Shown: positions 1 to 11,509, counted from the first letter of the stretch. The stretch is DNA of 64,000 nt from Tricholoma matsutake (GCA_026075535.2 AP026543.1:10106001-10170000); one strand, 5' to 3'. Made by a program: numbers and translations. The notes: generated from the sequence alone by a model not told the origin.

Positions 1-530
1 CATACTATGAGAGCATTCGACAGCATCCACTGAACCCGTATCATTCGATACACTGTATGCATTCAATAGACCATATTATTCAGTACAGTGTAGCTTACCT
101 ATGTGTCCAACCACTGATATTTGCTGACCTGCTGCTGCACTTTTTCCTACCACCCTACAATGATCATTGCTGCTGGGAACCAGCACTGATGATATGTCTC
201 TATAGGCCGATGTCTATAAGAAAATCAGTGGTGGGCCAATATGATTGTTCTATATCACACATATTCATTGCATGGGCCCATGTCTATGTGGTAACATGTA
301 GTAAAATGGTGACCATGCTAGCCGGTGCCATGATTCAGATGTTACTGCTGCTGAGAATTTTTCAGTGAATCTGGATACTGGGCCCATGGATGCATCACAC
401 CCTGGGCCCACACAAGTCTTTCCTGATGCGGGCCCAATCCACTACTGATGGATCTATCGTGGTTTTGCAGAAATCTGCTGAACAGATATACTGTTGTTTT
501 TTACTGAACAGTGTGGTAGGGTAAAACTCA
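1..530. repeat. Gene-free stretch with GGGCCC palindromic motifs
   Basis: No coding region could be supported here. The stretch contains several copies of a GGGCCCA/TGGGCCC palindromic core (near 266-273, 380-386, 408-414 and 430-436). The same core is frequent near 23.0-23.1, 25.0-25.3 and 61.0-61.3 kb, so this may be a decayed member of that dispersed family. No ends or target duplications were found. Confidence 0.35.
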
Positions 531-534
531 TAAC

Positions 535-1004
535 TTGAGCCATGCTTGCATCATGAACCTATGCAAGGACTTTTACTACCGGGGTAACAATAGCCTCGCT
601 GCCCTCTATCCTGAAAAATTTGAAAGCCTCCCAAAGGAATGCTTAGTGATGGCCTGTGCCTGCATAAATTTTGAGTTGGTTATTTTATTTTCCAACTGCT
701 CATGCATCCTTTTAGGTCAATAACTGCATTGATGAGTACAAGAATGGGTTTCACCAGAAGCTTGACTTCAGTGCTGCCTATCTGCCTGTCCACTTGGCAA
801 TGATGGCTTTGATCAACAAAATGGATGCAGATCCCTATCATGGAGTACTGCTTAGGAAGATGCTGAGGCAGATTGGGGATGATGGAAGGTAAACTGCTTC
901 ATTGGATGTTTTGTAGGTGCTCAATTTTTTTAAATTGTAGGTTGAGGTACAATTGGTCACACCTTTCAATGACAGTCGTGAGTTTTGATGTCATGCTGGA
1001 TTAA
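535..1004 (+). CDS. DUF6532-like gene remnant, 5' end missing
   Basis: Three exons fit one reading: 535-678, 716-888 and 941-1004, with GT-AG introns of 37 and 52 nt and stop TAA at 1002-1004. The peptide has a short helix ending CINFEL, then CIDEYKNGFHQKLDFSAAY, VHLAMMALINKMDADPYHG and LLRKMLRQIG. This pattern (a variable-length aliphatic helix, EY-x-G, then a short DPYHG/LR-x-L tail) resembles the C-terminal part of DUF6532, a domain of unknown function that is expanded in Agaricomycetes. No upstream exon carrying the N-terminal half was found, and the frame has no good ATG before 553, so it is probably truncated. The exon structure is seen; the family assignment is from memory of the pattern and is moderate. 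Confidence 0.5.
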
Positions 1005-3061
1005 CAGATGGGTTAGGGTTTTGTTAGAAGGCTAGAAGTTATTTATCCAACATCATGATAAATATGTCTTCCTTACTGCATCCTGCAAAATCTGAGAAGT
1101 TCTGTGAAATATTCTGGGACTAAATACTGTAATGGCATATCTACAGTAACTCCATCAGGAAAAAAGCAGCGGTCAATGTAGTGCTATGTTGCAAATATAG
1201 CACTGGTAGTCCCATTGCTTGCCCCCTATTTTATAGCACACTGTAGCATCCCCTGTAAACTTGATAGTGATAAGTAGTAAGCTATAGTTCAGTAGCTCCA
1301 TAGCCTCATAGTACACTGTAGCAGATATATCCTTCATTGTGCAAGATAGCCACACCTCATCACAATAGATAAATAGATAAAAATCAATTTTTTTTCAATC
1401 GGTATGACATACATAAATGAAACCAACAAATCATGCACAAAACTCAACCCACTCATACATAATCAACAAGTAATGCTATAGGGATGACATGCACAATTTG
1501 TGGTGCCATCTTGGCACCACGCGGCCTCACATCATTCCGGAATCCGGGCCCCAGACGCAATCCATACACATGCCTGTAGATGACCTCTTGGTACGTGGGG
1601 GTCGGTCCTCTCCTCCCTTCATCGGTGCCTGGTGGTCATCCCCATCATTTGGTTCCATTTTGCCATCTGGTGTGGTCCCTGTCATCTGGCACTCCTGGCA
1701 GTGGTGGTGGGTGGTCCTTGTCTGCCCTCTATCCGCCCTGTCATCCCCACCGTTCTCACACCTCGTATTCACCCCACGAGCAGTTGCTCATGGCGGTGTT
1801 GGGGGGTGTTGGTTGTCATCAGCGTCGTCGGGGTGCTTCGAGCCTTCCTTGCAACTACCAATGTGAATCTGTACTAAATGATCTATTAGTAGGTCGAGGG
1901 GTCAACAAAAAACCTGACCTAAGGCAATTGGCTAGTAGGCCGATGGGATGACAGCATGCGCATTAGTTGCTCGCAAGATAAACTATATTGTTTTGCATGT
2001 GCTTACCGGACAAATTCAGCCCAATCAACCTGATTAGAGACCCATACAATAGAAAGCTGAGTCACAAATGCACATTGAATTGAATTGAATCTTACATTGT
2101 AATCCCGCATTGGCTTGAGGTTGAGGAGGAGGAGCGAATGAGATGGGAGATGGAAGGAAAGAGATGTTGTTGACTGTTTGTACAATGTTGAACTTTGAAA
2201 GCGTGATTTCGGATAACAGTGTTAACATGGAAGCAGAGTTTGAACTGCCTTGGTGGTTTAGCATTCCAAATCAACTATCGATCATCCATCGTCCATGTCC
2301 ACGCCCGACTCCATGAATGTGGCAAATTTACACCTTATAAGTAGTATTTGCATTGGTATAATACCTCTCTGTAGACACCACTGTGAGATGTCTTGTATAT
2401 ATTGTGTATATACCAATATATACCTCCCATTACGAGTCCAAGGTACGAGGACTTGTCCTTATAGACCGATTAAGCTGCAACCAGAAAAATAAGGTTTAAG
2501 TGGGTGTCAGATAAGCTTTATTTTGAAAGTCAGCCCTACCAATGTTGAAAGTCAGCTGCTACCAGGTTTCAAAGTCAGCGGGATCTTCCGACATGCAGAT
2601 TTTGAACCAAAAAGGAATTTTTTTCCAGCAGCCAACTTCAAGTTCCACAAAACCTCACGATCGCCTTGCTATCAAGGACTTCAGTACCGGAGGTGTTAAC
2701 TTTATATTCAGTTAAACTTTGTATTGTAAATTTGTTTTGTATCTACATACTACAGAGCAAATTTGACCCATCATTCTTATGTACTAACTATACTTTCGGC
2801 TACATGTATTATCAGCCACAGGGACGGGTTCCAAACACTTGTATTTACATTTGCATGTAACTGTAGTTGTATGACCCCAAGAATGCCCCAAGAATGTGAT
2901 TGTAGTCAATTGATCCATAATTATAAATTTGCTTTAAATATATCATGCGGCACCACATCGAAGCGATGTTCATCTGGAGGCTGTGAATTTGAGCATTTGG
3001 CCAGAAATGCATGTGGAAAATGATGGGCAAAAGAATCGACCTCTTCCATGTAACATACTAG
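1005..3061. other. Gene-free stretch with low-complexity patches
   Basis: No gene was recognised. Around 1180-1330 there are repeated TAGCACTGTAGC-like words. Around 1500-1850 a GGTGGT/CATC-rich patch keeps several overlapping frames open without protein-like composition. A GAAAGTCAGC-like word recurs three times at about 2526-2577. The open frames here look like composition effects. Confidence 0.4.
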
Positions 3062-3808
3062 TACCCCAAGACTAATAGTACTGGATTACCGCTGCTGAAG
3101 GCAGTGTGGATTCCGATAAACAAAATATTGACAGGACCAGTACAAAAACCAGTACAGACACCAGCAACGCCAATGTATACCAGCCCTTTAGAAGGACCAC
3201 TGTCTCCAGCATGGGATCCAGCCTCAAGTATACCAGATCCACCTATTTCAAAGCGGAAGCCTGGTGAGTAGACTCTTCCATGTCTAATGTGTTAGACTCA
3301 ATTGTGAAAAGGGGAATGGCTTCTTGGTGAACGTTTGCTAAACAGACGATTAGATGTTGTTATCGAAGGTACTAAGGAAGGTGTCTACTACCGAGGAGGA
3401 AAATATGAAGGCTGTCGAGGCTTCACAGTTGTGACTACACCCCTCAAGGGAATTCAAAGCTCTGCTACTGTTAAGCTGGGAATCAACGCGAGTCAAATCA
3501 AATTTCCATTAAACTACATCACTCCAGAAACGACGATGGAGAGGGATGGTGCCATTACTTGCCTAGAGGCTCGGCCAATTCATGCTGTCCCCGGACAGCG
3601 AGTTGTCATCATTGGAGAAGATCTTTCAGGAAATCTGGAGTTTGTTGGCCATTATGGAATGATCCAGGAGTGCCAATATGCTTTGTATGCAATGCATACC
3701 TTAGTTTTATTTGACAATCAAGTTGGACAGTTTGCTTATTTTAATGTCGATGAAATTTGCCGCTCCCATAATGAACCGGTGCTGTGGAATAATACATGGA
3801 TTAGATAG
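3062..3808 (+). CDS. SPT5/KOW-like protein fragment
   Basis: Two exons, 3062-3263 and 3312-3808, join through a 48-nt GT-AG intron and end at TAG 3806-3808. The first exon encodes a Pro/Thr/Ser-rich segment with TPMYTSPLEGPLSPAWDPAS, resembling the repeated C-terminal region of transcription elongation factor SPT5. The second begins GEWLLGERLLNRRLDVVIEG and includes GVYYRGGKYEGCRGF, VPGQRVVIIGEDLSGNLEF and a final CRSHNEPVLW, which looks like a KOW-type small beta-barrel pair. No NGN domain or earlier KOW repeats occur upstream, so this is a C-terminal fragment or a stand-alone SPT5-derived gene. The 3' exon is free of stops over 165 codons. The start is unknown because a TAG at 3059-3061 closes the frame. 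The relation to SPT5 is inferred from motif style. Confidence 0.5.
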
Positions 3809-4154
3809 CTGTTGCCTTACTGCATGCTTTCAGTGTACTCCTAGATTTACATCCGATGTATTATGTAAATTCTGCAGATGAACTCTGGTACTTATTCACA
3901 AACGTCAAGATGGCCTGTGTGTTGGCAATTCCCGTTCTGAAATGGTTCTTGACAGGTGACTGGTTCTTTGCATGCTTTTTCTTCCTTGCTCTTGAACCAC
4001 CATTGTCGCTATGCTGCTACTGAAACATTTTCCTGCTCTTGTGTTAATACCTCCTGCTGTAGCTGTCTTGACAAGGAATTGTATGTTTTGTATATCTTTC
4101 TTCTCATTGTGTGCTAAGTTAGACACTTGGTGCTTGCCTAGATAGCGTGAAGTT

Positions 4155-4227
4155 GGATAACATGTTTAACACGGATAACACATTTAACATGGATCGCCCA
4201 TTCAATGCAGCGGATAACATGTTTAAC
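4155..4227. repeat. Short tandem motif, four copies of a 16-bp word
   Basis: The word GGATAACATGTTTAAC occurs exactly at 4155-4170 and 4212-4227, with a close variant at 4173-4188 and a weaker one at 4191-4206. It lies just upstream of the long Helitron frame that opens at about 4244, so it could belong to the element's 5' region. The stretch 3809-4154 shows nothing else. Confidence 0.55.
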
Positions 4228-4243
4228 TTAGATAAAAGCTTCA

Positions 4244-6214
4244 ATGTGGATTGCCCTCTTTCAAAGAGTATGTCATAAGCTCCTAAGCTCTGTTTTTTCT
4301 ACTTATTATGTGTTAGATGTCAATGCTAGGGTCATTTGTAAAAATGCTTGCGTAACCACACTCTCCGAAAGTATGCGTTCAAGTTATCTTTTAAAATATT
4401 GTTGTGTGCTTATCTTATATTGGGTACTAGATGGCAGTCTTGCAAGCTTGCGTTTGCTTTCAAGATATGTGTCTATAACATATTTGTGTTTTGAGGCCGG
4501 ATGTTTTGTTGTCCCCTATGTGGATGCTTCCTATGCAGGCCATTCTATCACCTCCTGTAGAGGTGCCTCCTACAAAGGCCATTTTGATGTCCCCTATGGG
4601 GGTACTGTTTCTACAGTCAAATTCTTGACCCTCAATATGGGTTTTCTCAATGAGAGTACTTCTATAAACCTGTTTTCAGGAGTTCCCTATTGTGAACAAC
4701 ATGTTGTACAGCAAACATTGGTTCATAAGATACTCTATGCAACTAACTATGAACTGTTAAGAAATATCATCAGGAGCCTATGTCTAGAGCTTTGTCAAAT
4801 CACTAAATTGCTTGTCAGTCTCTTTCTTAATATTCAGAGGCAACTTTTAGGTGCATACAGTCTTCTGCATTGTAAGGTCTCTTGCAGAATTCAAAGGTCA
4901 AGCTTGTTACTCAAACAAAACATGATGTACAAACATGACTTTTTAGCCATGATCCAAATGGTGGCTTTATTCACACCTCTAGAAGCATTTGTTTATTTGG
5001 GAAATGCACTTTTACTTGTATATTTTAAAAATATAATATTGCTTGAACAAATTGTGAGGGCCTTCAAATTAAAATGGCTGTCTAATTGTGATGTATCCAA
5101 TTCAAGAAAACACATGTGTCAGTCTGGTTTTGATTGTTTGCATTATAGCTGGGGCAATAACTTGAAGAATATTCCATTATACACACCATCCTTACTGTCA
5201 GAAGAGTCGGTGTCTGTAGGTGGACACAAAGCTTATAATATTTTGTATGTGCAGTTAGAGCCATATATGCTTTCACGCAACAGCGACCAGCTTGATGTTA
5301 GTAACAATACAATCAAATATGCAGATCATGTCAATGATATAGGTGCCCTCAATTATCCTTCAAGCCAGTTTATTCATGTCAGAATTCCTCTTCAGAATAT
5401 ATTGCCCCATCTTGCTATGGCCACTATACGAAAAATAGCTAAGGTGCATGGTGTTAATCTCGGTTCACGTGCAAATAAACAAGAGGCAAATGATGCATTA
5501 AACATTCACTCATGTCCTAATTGTAATATATTTTTGACTATATTTTCTATCGAAGCATCTGAGTCAGAAAATTCTAGAAATTGGTTGAAATGTTCTAAAG
5601 CTAAGAAAATAGAGGCAGAAAGAAATACAACAATATCTAACAATGCAGACAATGTTGACAACAATGATAAGCTTCGGTTTCCACCTGATCCATTAAACAA
5701 AACACAGTTTCCACCTGATCCATTAAACAAAACACAGTTTTCACCTGATCCATTGAACAAAACACAGTTTCCACCTGATCCATTAAACAAAACACTTGCT
5801 CAGAATATTGTTGCTGGTGCATGTAAGAAGATGACCAGAGATAATGTTGAAGAAGCAGGTTGTGCAGTTTGTGGTGAGTTAACACCGAAAACTCAACTTA
5901 CTCGATTGAAGGCTGTCAAAAATCACTTGCATGTCTTAAAAGCCAGCGGAACAACTCAGATCAAATGTAAAACATTGAATGATAAAATATGAGAGTATAC
6001 CGGTCCTGTACTTGACTACAAATGTGATACTATTTGTAATACATGTAGAATGGCTGTCAGAAATGGGAAGGTTCCAAAACTTGCGCTGGCTCAGGGCTTG
6101 TGGCTTGGAGAGGTTCCAACTGAGTTGTCTGGTCTTCACTTTATTGAAATGCTTCTCATTGCACATGTTAGACATACCTGCTGCTTTATTAAAATTTCAA
6201 CAGGTGGATGAAAG
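4244..6214 (+). pseudogene. Helitron protein, N-terminal part
   Basis: The frame is open for 582 codons from 4244 to a TGA at 5990-5992, and stays in phase to a second TGA at 6209-6211. The first 380 residues are rich in Cys, Leu and Ser and were not assigned to a domain. Residues near 390-430 contain MATIRKIAKVHGVNLG and a CPNC pair, followed by four 10-residue repeats (FPPDPLNKTQ) at 5678-5792 and then CAVCGEL. After the first TGA the text continues as EYTGPVLDYKCDTICNTCR and LALAQGLWLGEVPTELSGL, the usual lead-in to DUF6570 in basidiomycete Helitrons. Both TGA codons stand where Arg would be expected (KI-R-EY and R-KMKA), consistent with CGA decay. The start codon is uncertain because the frame extends without a clear Kozak context. 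Confidence 0.7.
5678..5792 (+). repeat. 30-bp in-frame tandem repeat, four units
   Basis: Four units with a 30-bp period start at 5678, 5708, 5738 and 5768, each coding FPPDPLNKTQ or a one-residue variant (FSPDPLNKTQ in unit 3). Nearly identical units of exactly ten codons point to recent slippage expansion in the linker before the CAVCGEL cysteine motif of the Helitron protein. Confidence 0.9.
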
Positions 6215-6559
6215 ATGAAAGCAAATGTGATTGCATTTGAATCACCAATTCCTAAAGTCTATCATCAGCTTCCCCCTCCAAGAGCTGATATGGATGATGT
6301 TCTTGCAATATTTTTCACAGGTCCTTGTAAACCAACTCAGGAAGACTATAAAAGATCTTTGGTACTTGTCCGACATAATCATGTAGCTAAAGCTTTGGAA
6401 TGGCTGAAATTGAATCATCGTGATTATGCTGATATTGAAATATCACATGAAAATCTTAAAGGATATTCAGAGGATGCACCGCCATGTTCAGTTGAATATA
6501 AACCTATGACAACCAATAAAATGCCAGAGGGGACTAGTCTCCACAATATGGATGATTAA
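6215..6559 (+). pseudogene. Helitron DUF6570-like segment
   Basis: This segment follows the TGA at 6209 in the same frame and ends at TAA 6557-6559. Recognisable parts are MKANVIAFESPIPKVYHQLP, DDVLAIFFTGPCKPT and ALEWLKLNHRDYADIEIS. This layout is what DUF6570 looks like directly upstream of the Helitron helicase-like N domain in Agaricomycetes. The function of DUF6570 is unknown. After the TAA the frame continues DGTAEGDCVYTVHGLTGQKL into the nuclease region without a shift, so the TAA is a point lesion and not a gene boundary. Confidence 0.75.
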
Positions 6560-6592
6560 GATGGCACAGCTGAAGGTGATTGTGTCTATACA

Positions 6593-9337
6593 GTGCATGG
6601 TCTAACAGGGCAGAAGTTGGATACAATGACCACCAACCAAATCAAGGCATGCGCACTTAGGCATTTAAATACTGAAGGGAAGTTTTTGGTTGTTGGTCAT
6701 AGTGACAAGTCTGAATCTGCACGGGATAATCCTCAGCTTTATCCAAAAATGTTTCCATGGTTATTTCCATATGGCCTTGGAGGAATTGGGTCAGTTTCTG
6801 GGCTGTCTGATAAAGAGCATAAAAGACATTTGTTAATGTATCATGACAAAAGATTTCAAACAGATGTTAATTTTCCATTTGTTGCATTTAGCCATGAACA
6901 GATCAAAGCAAGCACTACACAGAGTTTTTTGTTAGCAGAGAAAGGCAAGTTTCAGTCAGTTACAGACCGACTTTTAAACCTTGATCAGCAGGTATTGACT
7001 ACATTAATTGAAAAGATGACAAGTGGTGAACATGTTACAGCTGAAACTCATGAAGAAAAGAGTTGTTTCCAGGTTATAAAAGATTTAGATCATATAGCTG
7101 GGAATGTCAAGGGTTCAATAACAAGTAAAAAATATATGCGGAATGAAATATGGTCTTTGGTTACTCATTATGGTGCCCCTTTTTGGTATATAACATTATC
7201 TCCTGCAGATGTAAAGCATCCAATATGTTTATACTATGCTGGTTCTGACACTAAGTTTGAACCAACAATTGTTAATGAAGGCAAAAGAATACGACGCATT
7301 TGTAAAAATCCTGTAGTGAGTGCTCGTTTTTTTAATTTTATGGTTCAAATCTTTATTGAAGAAGTTCTTGGTATGAAGTCAAATCATTGTGGACTATATG
7401 GAGATACACAAGCATATTATGGAACTGTTGAACAGCAGGGTAGACTCACACTTCATATGCATCTTTTGCTCTGGATAAAAGGATCAATTACACCAAAAGA
7501 GATCCGAGAAAGGATTCTTGATCCAGATTCTAAATTTTGGCAGCGTCTTGTGGAATGGATAGAAAGTTGTTTTGCTGGAGAATATTGTAATGGCACTCAA
7601 GAAGAAGTTATGTCACAAATTGAATCAAATACAAAACTTTCTGAATATATGAACCCAACAGAAACTACGCCTTTTCCTCCTCCTCCTTCTTGCAATTCAT
7701 CAGAATCACATAACTCATCAGAATGCATGACCTGTGTGAAATCAAGCACATGGTGGGAATATTTTGGATTAACAGTTGATGATCTCTTAACCAAGTCAAA
7801 TATTCACAATTGTAACAGAAACAAAAATAAAGATGGAAGTGTTAATAAAAGACATGCTTACACTGGCTGTATGGATAACAAGTGGGGAAAATGTAAAGCA
7901 AGATTCCCTCGAGCATTGTTTGATCAAACAATAGTAAATGAAGAGACTGGCTCATTAGATATTAAAAAAAAAGAATCATGGTTGAACACTTTCACACCTG
8001 TTTTGACTTATATTTTCTGCTGTAATACTGATGTTACATTTCTAATGTCAGGTACTGCTATGAAATCAGTCATTCTTTATGTCTCCGATTATATTACTAA
8101 AGCGCCCTTGAAAACTCATGTTATATTTGAATCAATAAGATCGGTATTTACTAAAAATATGGAGCTTGTTAATGGTACACTTCCAAACAGGGAGAAAGCA
8201 AGAAGACTAATGGCAAAGGTGGTCAATCTGTTATCTGCAAAAATGGAAATGGGTGCTGTAATGATATCTATGTACTTGCTAGGAAATCCTGATCATTATA
8301 CTAACTGTAGTTTTGTTTCTTTTTACTGGCAAAGTTATGTAAATGAAGCGCATAAGTTTTGGCATCCTGATGAAAGTACAGAACACAAAGCTAAAGTTGC
8401 CTTGGTAAAACTGCAGGGTAAAATTATAGGTCTGTCGCCCGTATTTGATTACATGTATCGCGCATCTGAGCTTGAACATATGAATCTATATGATTGGATT
8501 AGAAGATGTACAAAGGAAAGAATTACACGCAAGGCTAGATCCAAGTCCAAATTTGCTGATAAAATAGGCTCTACAAATAAAAATGAATTGGATGATAATA
8601 TAGGTATTTCAGATGATATAAATGATTTGTCAATGCAATCCAATATAGGTGAAGACAAATATCCAGAACTGTTTTCTGAACTTCTTTCTAATGACAGATT
8701 GAATGCAAAATCTGACATGTCAGAATCAAAGAAGAAAAGAAAATCCAAGTATATGTACTATAGGTTTACTTCTGATCATCCACTTTATAGCAGTCATCAT
8801 ATTAGGCTAAGCCCGGATAATGAAAGCATAGTCATTAATTTTATTGGAGCTAACTTACCACGATATGACCAAGGTGATCGAGAATATTATTGCTCTACCA
8901 TGCTTACTCTGTTTAAACCTTGGCGAACCGGAGAAGAACTGAAAACAGATGCTGAAAATTGGGATAGCACCTTTTCTAATCACACTTTCAATGCAGAACA
9001 ACAGAGTTTAATGAAAAATGCAAACATTAGATATGAATGCTTAGATGCAAAAGATGATTATCGTGCTCAGATGCAGAAAAATATGAATGTATTACCCGCA
9101 TGGGAGGAAAACAGTCATAGTTGGGATGATATAGAAGCTGATGGCAATGATTCGTTCAATACAACATATCCTATCAATGATAATGATGAAAGTGTTAATC
9201 TTGATTTGCTTCAATTAGGAAAGGCAGAGGTAAGACAACTGCGTGATATTATGACAATGAGAAATATAATGACAAACCTTGGTTGGACAAGAGAAAGCCA
9301 CAATGCCATTCCTTGTCCTGATGTCTCCGCCAATTGA
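6593..9337 (+). CDS. Helitron Rep (HUH nuclease) region
   Basis: 914 codons without a stop. The N-terminal part has LYPKMFPWLFPYGLGGIGS, HKRHLLMYHDKRFQTD and KYMRNEIWSLVTHYGAPFWY, the Helitron helicase-like N domain. The HUH motif is LTLHMHLLLW, with the two metal-binding His separated by one residue (about residues 288-290). The paired catalytic tyrosines lie in LYVSDYITKAPLKTH, about 210 residues later. A conserved GCMDNKWGKCKARFPR segment lies between. Rep nicks and joins single-stranded DNA ends during rolling-circle transposition. The C-terminal 150 residues carry the linker to the helicase; the stop at 9335 comes from a local frame slip because the adjacent frame continues PPIEQVLSGAAWKHEVDK before returning to phase near the A-run at 9378-9385. 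Confidence 0.92.
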   Translation: MHGLTGQKLDTMTTNQIKACALRHLNTEGKFLVVGHSDKSESARDNPQLYPKMFPWLFPYGLGGIGSVSGLSDKEHKRHLLMYHDKRFQTDVNFPFVAFSHEQIKASTTQSFLLAEKGKFQSVTDRLLNLDQQVLTTLIEKMTSGEHVTAETHEEKSCFQVIKDLDHIAGNVKGSITSKKYMRNEIWSLVTHYGAPFWYITLSPADVKHPICLYYAGSDTKFEPTIVNEGKRIRRICKNPVVSARFFNFMVQIFIEEVLGMKSNHCGLYGDTQAYYGTVEQQGRLTLHMHLLLWIKGSITPKEIRERILDPDSKFWQRLVEWIESCFAGEYCNGTQEEVMSQIESNTKLSEYMNPTETTPFPPPPSCNSSESHNSSECMTCVKSSTWWEYFGLTVDDLLTKSNIHNCNRNKNKDGSVNKRHAYTGCMDNKWGKCKARFPRALFDQTIVNEETGSLDIKKKESWLNTFTPVLTYIFCCNTDVTFLMSGTAMKSVILYVSDYITKAPLKTHVIFESIRSVFTKNMELVNGTLPNREKARRLMAKVVNLLSAKMEMGAVMISMYLLGNPDHYTNCSFVSFYWQSYVNEAHKFWHPDESTEHKAKVALVKLQGKIIGLSPVFDYMYRASELEHMNLYDWIRRCTKERITRKARSKSKFADKIGSTNKNELDDNIGISDDINDLSMQSNIGEDKYPELFSELLSNDRLNAKSDMSESKKKRKSKYMYYRFTSDHPLYSSHHIRLSPDNESIVINFIGANLPRYDQGDREYYCSTMLTLFKPWRTGEELKTDAENWDSTFSNHTFNAEQQSLMKNANIRYECLDAKDDYRAQMQKNMNVLPAWEENSHSWDDIEADGNDSFNTTYPINDNDESVNLDLLQLGKAEVRQLRDIMTMRNIMTNLGWTRESHNAIPCPDVSAN

Positions 9338-9415
9338 ACAAGTTTTAAGTGGTGCAGCATGGAAACATGAGGTTGACAAAAAAAACAAGAAGTTTTAGAA
9401 CAATGAAGGCAACAC

Positions 9416-11509
9416 ATGCCATCAGATGAAATGAGATGTACAGAAACTACTGGCTCTAAGGATTGTACTCCAAATGTTGTAAAGATTGCTGACAAATCAT
9501 ACCTGACAAAAAAAGTTAACACTTTGAATGCACAACAAGTAATTTCTCCAATAGTTGAAGAATTTGGCCTCAACAGTGAACAAGAAAAAGCATTTCGGAT
9601 TGTTGCCAATCATGCTAGTAATTCTTATGCTGAACCTTTAAGAATGTATATTGGTGGAATGGGTGGAACAGGAAAATCACAAGTTTTGAAAGCTCTGACA
9701 AAAGTTTTTAACATAACAAATGAATCATACCGTTTCCTTGTTCTAGCCCCAACTGGAAGTGCAGCTTCACTCCTTTCTGGCTCGACTTATCACTCTTTAT
9801 TTGGTATTAATGATTACAACAAAAAGAGCACAACAAACCTGGCTCGAGTTAGATCTCGACTTCTAGGAGTAGATTATATATTTTTAGATGAAGTTTCCAT
9901 GTTGTCATGTCATGATTTATATCGAATTTCAAGTCAGCTTGCTTTTGCTTTAAATGTACCTGATGAACCATTCGGAGGACTAAGCATGGTATTTTCTGGT
10001 GATTTTTCACAGTTGCCACCTGTGGTTGGTGGTGAAAATTCCTCATTATATAGTTGTACAATTGGTGCTATTGCTTCAAAACAACAGTCTCAAGAAGAAG
10101 CAGTAGGCAAAGCCTTGTGGCACCAGGTAACCACAGTAGTTATACTCCGGCAGAATATGAGACAAAATAGCCAGACACCTGAAGATTCCAAGTTTCGTAC
10201 AGCATTAGAAAATATGAGATATAAGGCTTGCACGCCTGCTGACATTTCATTTTTGCAAACTCTAGTTTCATCTAATATTCCAGGTCAAAAATCAATATGT
10301 GATCCTGAGTTCAGAAATGTATCCATAATTACTGCACTCAATGTTCACAAGGATGAAATTAACAGACTAGGGTCTCAACGATTTGCTGCTGAAACAGGAC
10401 AGAAGTTAACACACTTTTATTCAGATGATGTGGCAAAAGTGTCCTCCAAAAAAAACAAGTCCAAGGTGACACAAGTGCTCAAGTGTCATGAGTTACCTGG
10501 TAATTTGCAACAGTTGCTATGGAATCAACCACACAGTACAACAGACAGACATATACCTGGTAAATTGTCCTTGTGTAAAGGTTTACCTATTATGATTCAC
10601 TTTAATGGTGCAACAGAACTTTGTATTACAAAAGGGCAAGAAGCTACTGTTTACAATTGGTGTTCATCTACAGGTTCACATGGTCAGAGAACATTAGAAA
10701 CACTTTTTGTTAAATTGATCAACCCTCCATCTACCATTCAGTTTGATGGTCTTCCAGAAAACATTGTTCCATTGTACAAAACTACAACACCAGTTTGCTG
10801 TTCATTACCTGATGATTCAAAGTGTACTATTTCTAGAACACAGGTTGAGGCACTTCCTAACTTTGCTATGACTGATTATTCATCCCAAGGTAAGACAAGA
10901 CCTTTTAATGTAGTAAATTTGAATGACAACCATTCTCATCAATCTTACTATACTGCATTATCAAGAGGTACATCTGCTGCTGGTACATTAATAACACAGC
11001 CATTTCATCCTCAGAAAATAACAGGAGGTGCTTCTGGTGCTTTAAGACAAGAGTTTAGAGAATTAGAGCTGCTTGATGAAATTACTGATCTGTTATATAA
11101 TGGTAAGCTGCATAAAAGTGTAATTGGTGAGCAAAGAAACATGCTAATTGCATCTTTTAGACTATGGAAAGGATTACACTATGTGCCATGCACTGTACAC
11201 AAAGCTATCAGATGGAACTCAAGAGATCCTTTACTAGAATCTGAAGTAATAGATGTTAGGTGGAGAATTATAGAAAAGCAGAAGAAAAATGCACTTCAAA
11301 TTAGTACTACCACAACTGCAATATCATCTGTAAAGGCCTATTCAAGTGGCACCAGTGTCAGTTTGAAAAGAAAAATTGGTTGTGTGGCTGTCAATGAAAA
11401 GATGATTGTTAAACAGCCACATAAAAGATTGAGGGTTAACAGTAATGAAAGTTCTAATGCAACAGGCAATGAAGTTTACCATATCTCAGTCCCTCTTGGT
11501 ATAATATGA
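9416..11509 (+). CDS. Helitron PIF1-type helicase region
   Basis: 697 codons in the same frame as the Rep region, so originally part of the same polyprotein. Walker A is GGMGGTGKSQVLKAL (about residues 78-92), Walker B DYIFLDEVSMLSCHD, motif III SGDFSQLPPVVGG, a later TDYSSQGKTRPFNVVNL and the SF1 motif VI region YTALSRGTSAAGTLI. This is a 5'-3' DNA helicase of the PIF1/RRM3 family used to unwind DNA during Helitron movement. A TGA at 9404-9406 just upstream and another at 11507-11509 separate the helicase from its neighbours; both are in phase with continuing family-like sequence on each side. The listed start is only the first in-frame ATG after the upstream TGA. Confidence 0.92.
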   Translation: MPSDEMRCTETTGSKDCTPNVVKIADKSYLTKKVNTLNAQQVISPIVEEFGLNSEQEKAFRIVANHASNSYAEPLRMYIGGMGGTGKSQVLKALTKVFNITNESYRFLVLAPTGSAASLLSGSTYHSLFGINDYNKKSTTNLARVRSRLLGVDYIFLDEVSMLSCHDLYRISSQLAFALNVPDEPFGGLSMVFSGDFSQLPPVVGGENSSLYSCTIGAIASKQQSQEEAVGKALWHQVTTVVILRQNMRQNSQTPEDSKFRTALENMRYKACTPADISFLQTLVSSNIPGQKSICDPEFRNVSIITALNVHKDEINRLGSQRFAAETGQKLTHFYSDDVAKVSSKKNKSKVTQVLKCHELPGNLQQLLWNQPHSTTDRHIPGKLSLCKGLPIMIHFNGATELCITKGQEATVYNWCSSTGSHGQRTLETLFVKLINPPSTIQFDGLPENIVPLYKTTTPVCCSLPDDSKCTISRTQVEALPNFAMTDYSSQGKTRPFNVVNLNDNHSHQSYYTALSRGTSAAGTLITQPFHPQKITGGASGALRQEFRELELLDEITDLLYNGKLHKSVIGEQRNMLIASFRLWKGLHYVPCTVHKAIRWNSRDPLLESEVIDVRWRIIEKQKKNALQISTTTTAISSVKAYSSGTSVSLKRKIGCVAVNEKMIVKQPHKRLRVNSNESSNATGNEVYHISVPLGII

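Noticed and set aside
1489..1951. Overlapping open frames in both strands (81-125 codons)
   Set aside because: GGTGGT/CATC-biased composition, no motif and no splice context.
5506..5885. Minus-strand frames with FNGSGGNCVL or CLMDQVETVF repeats
   Set aside because: Antisense of the four 30-bp repeats in the Helitron N-terminal region.
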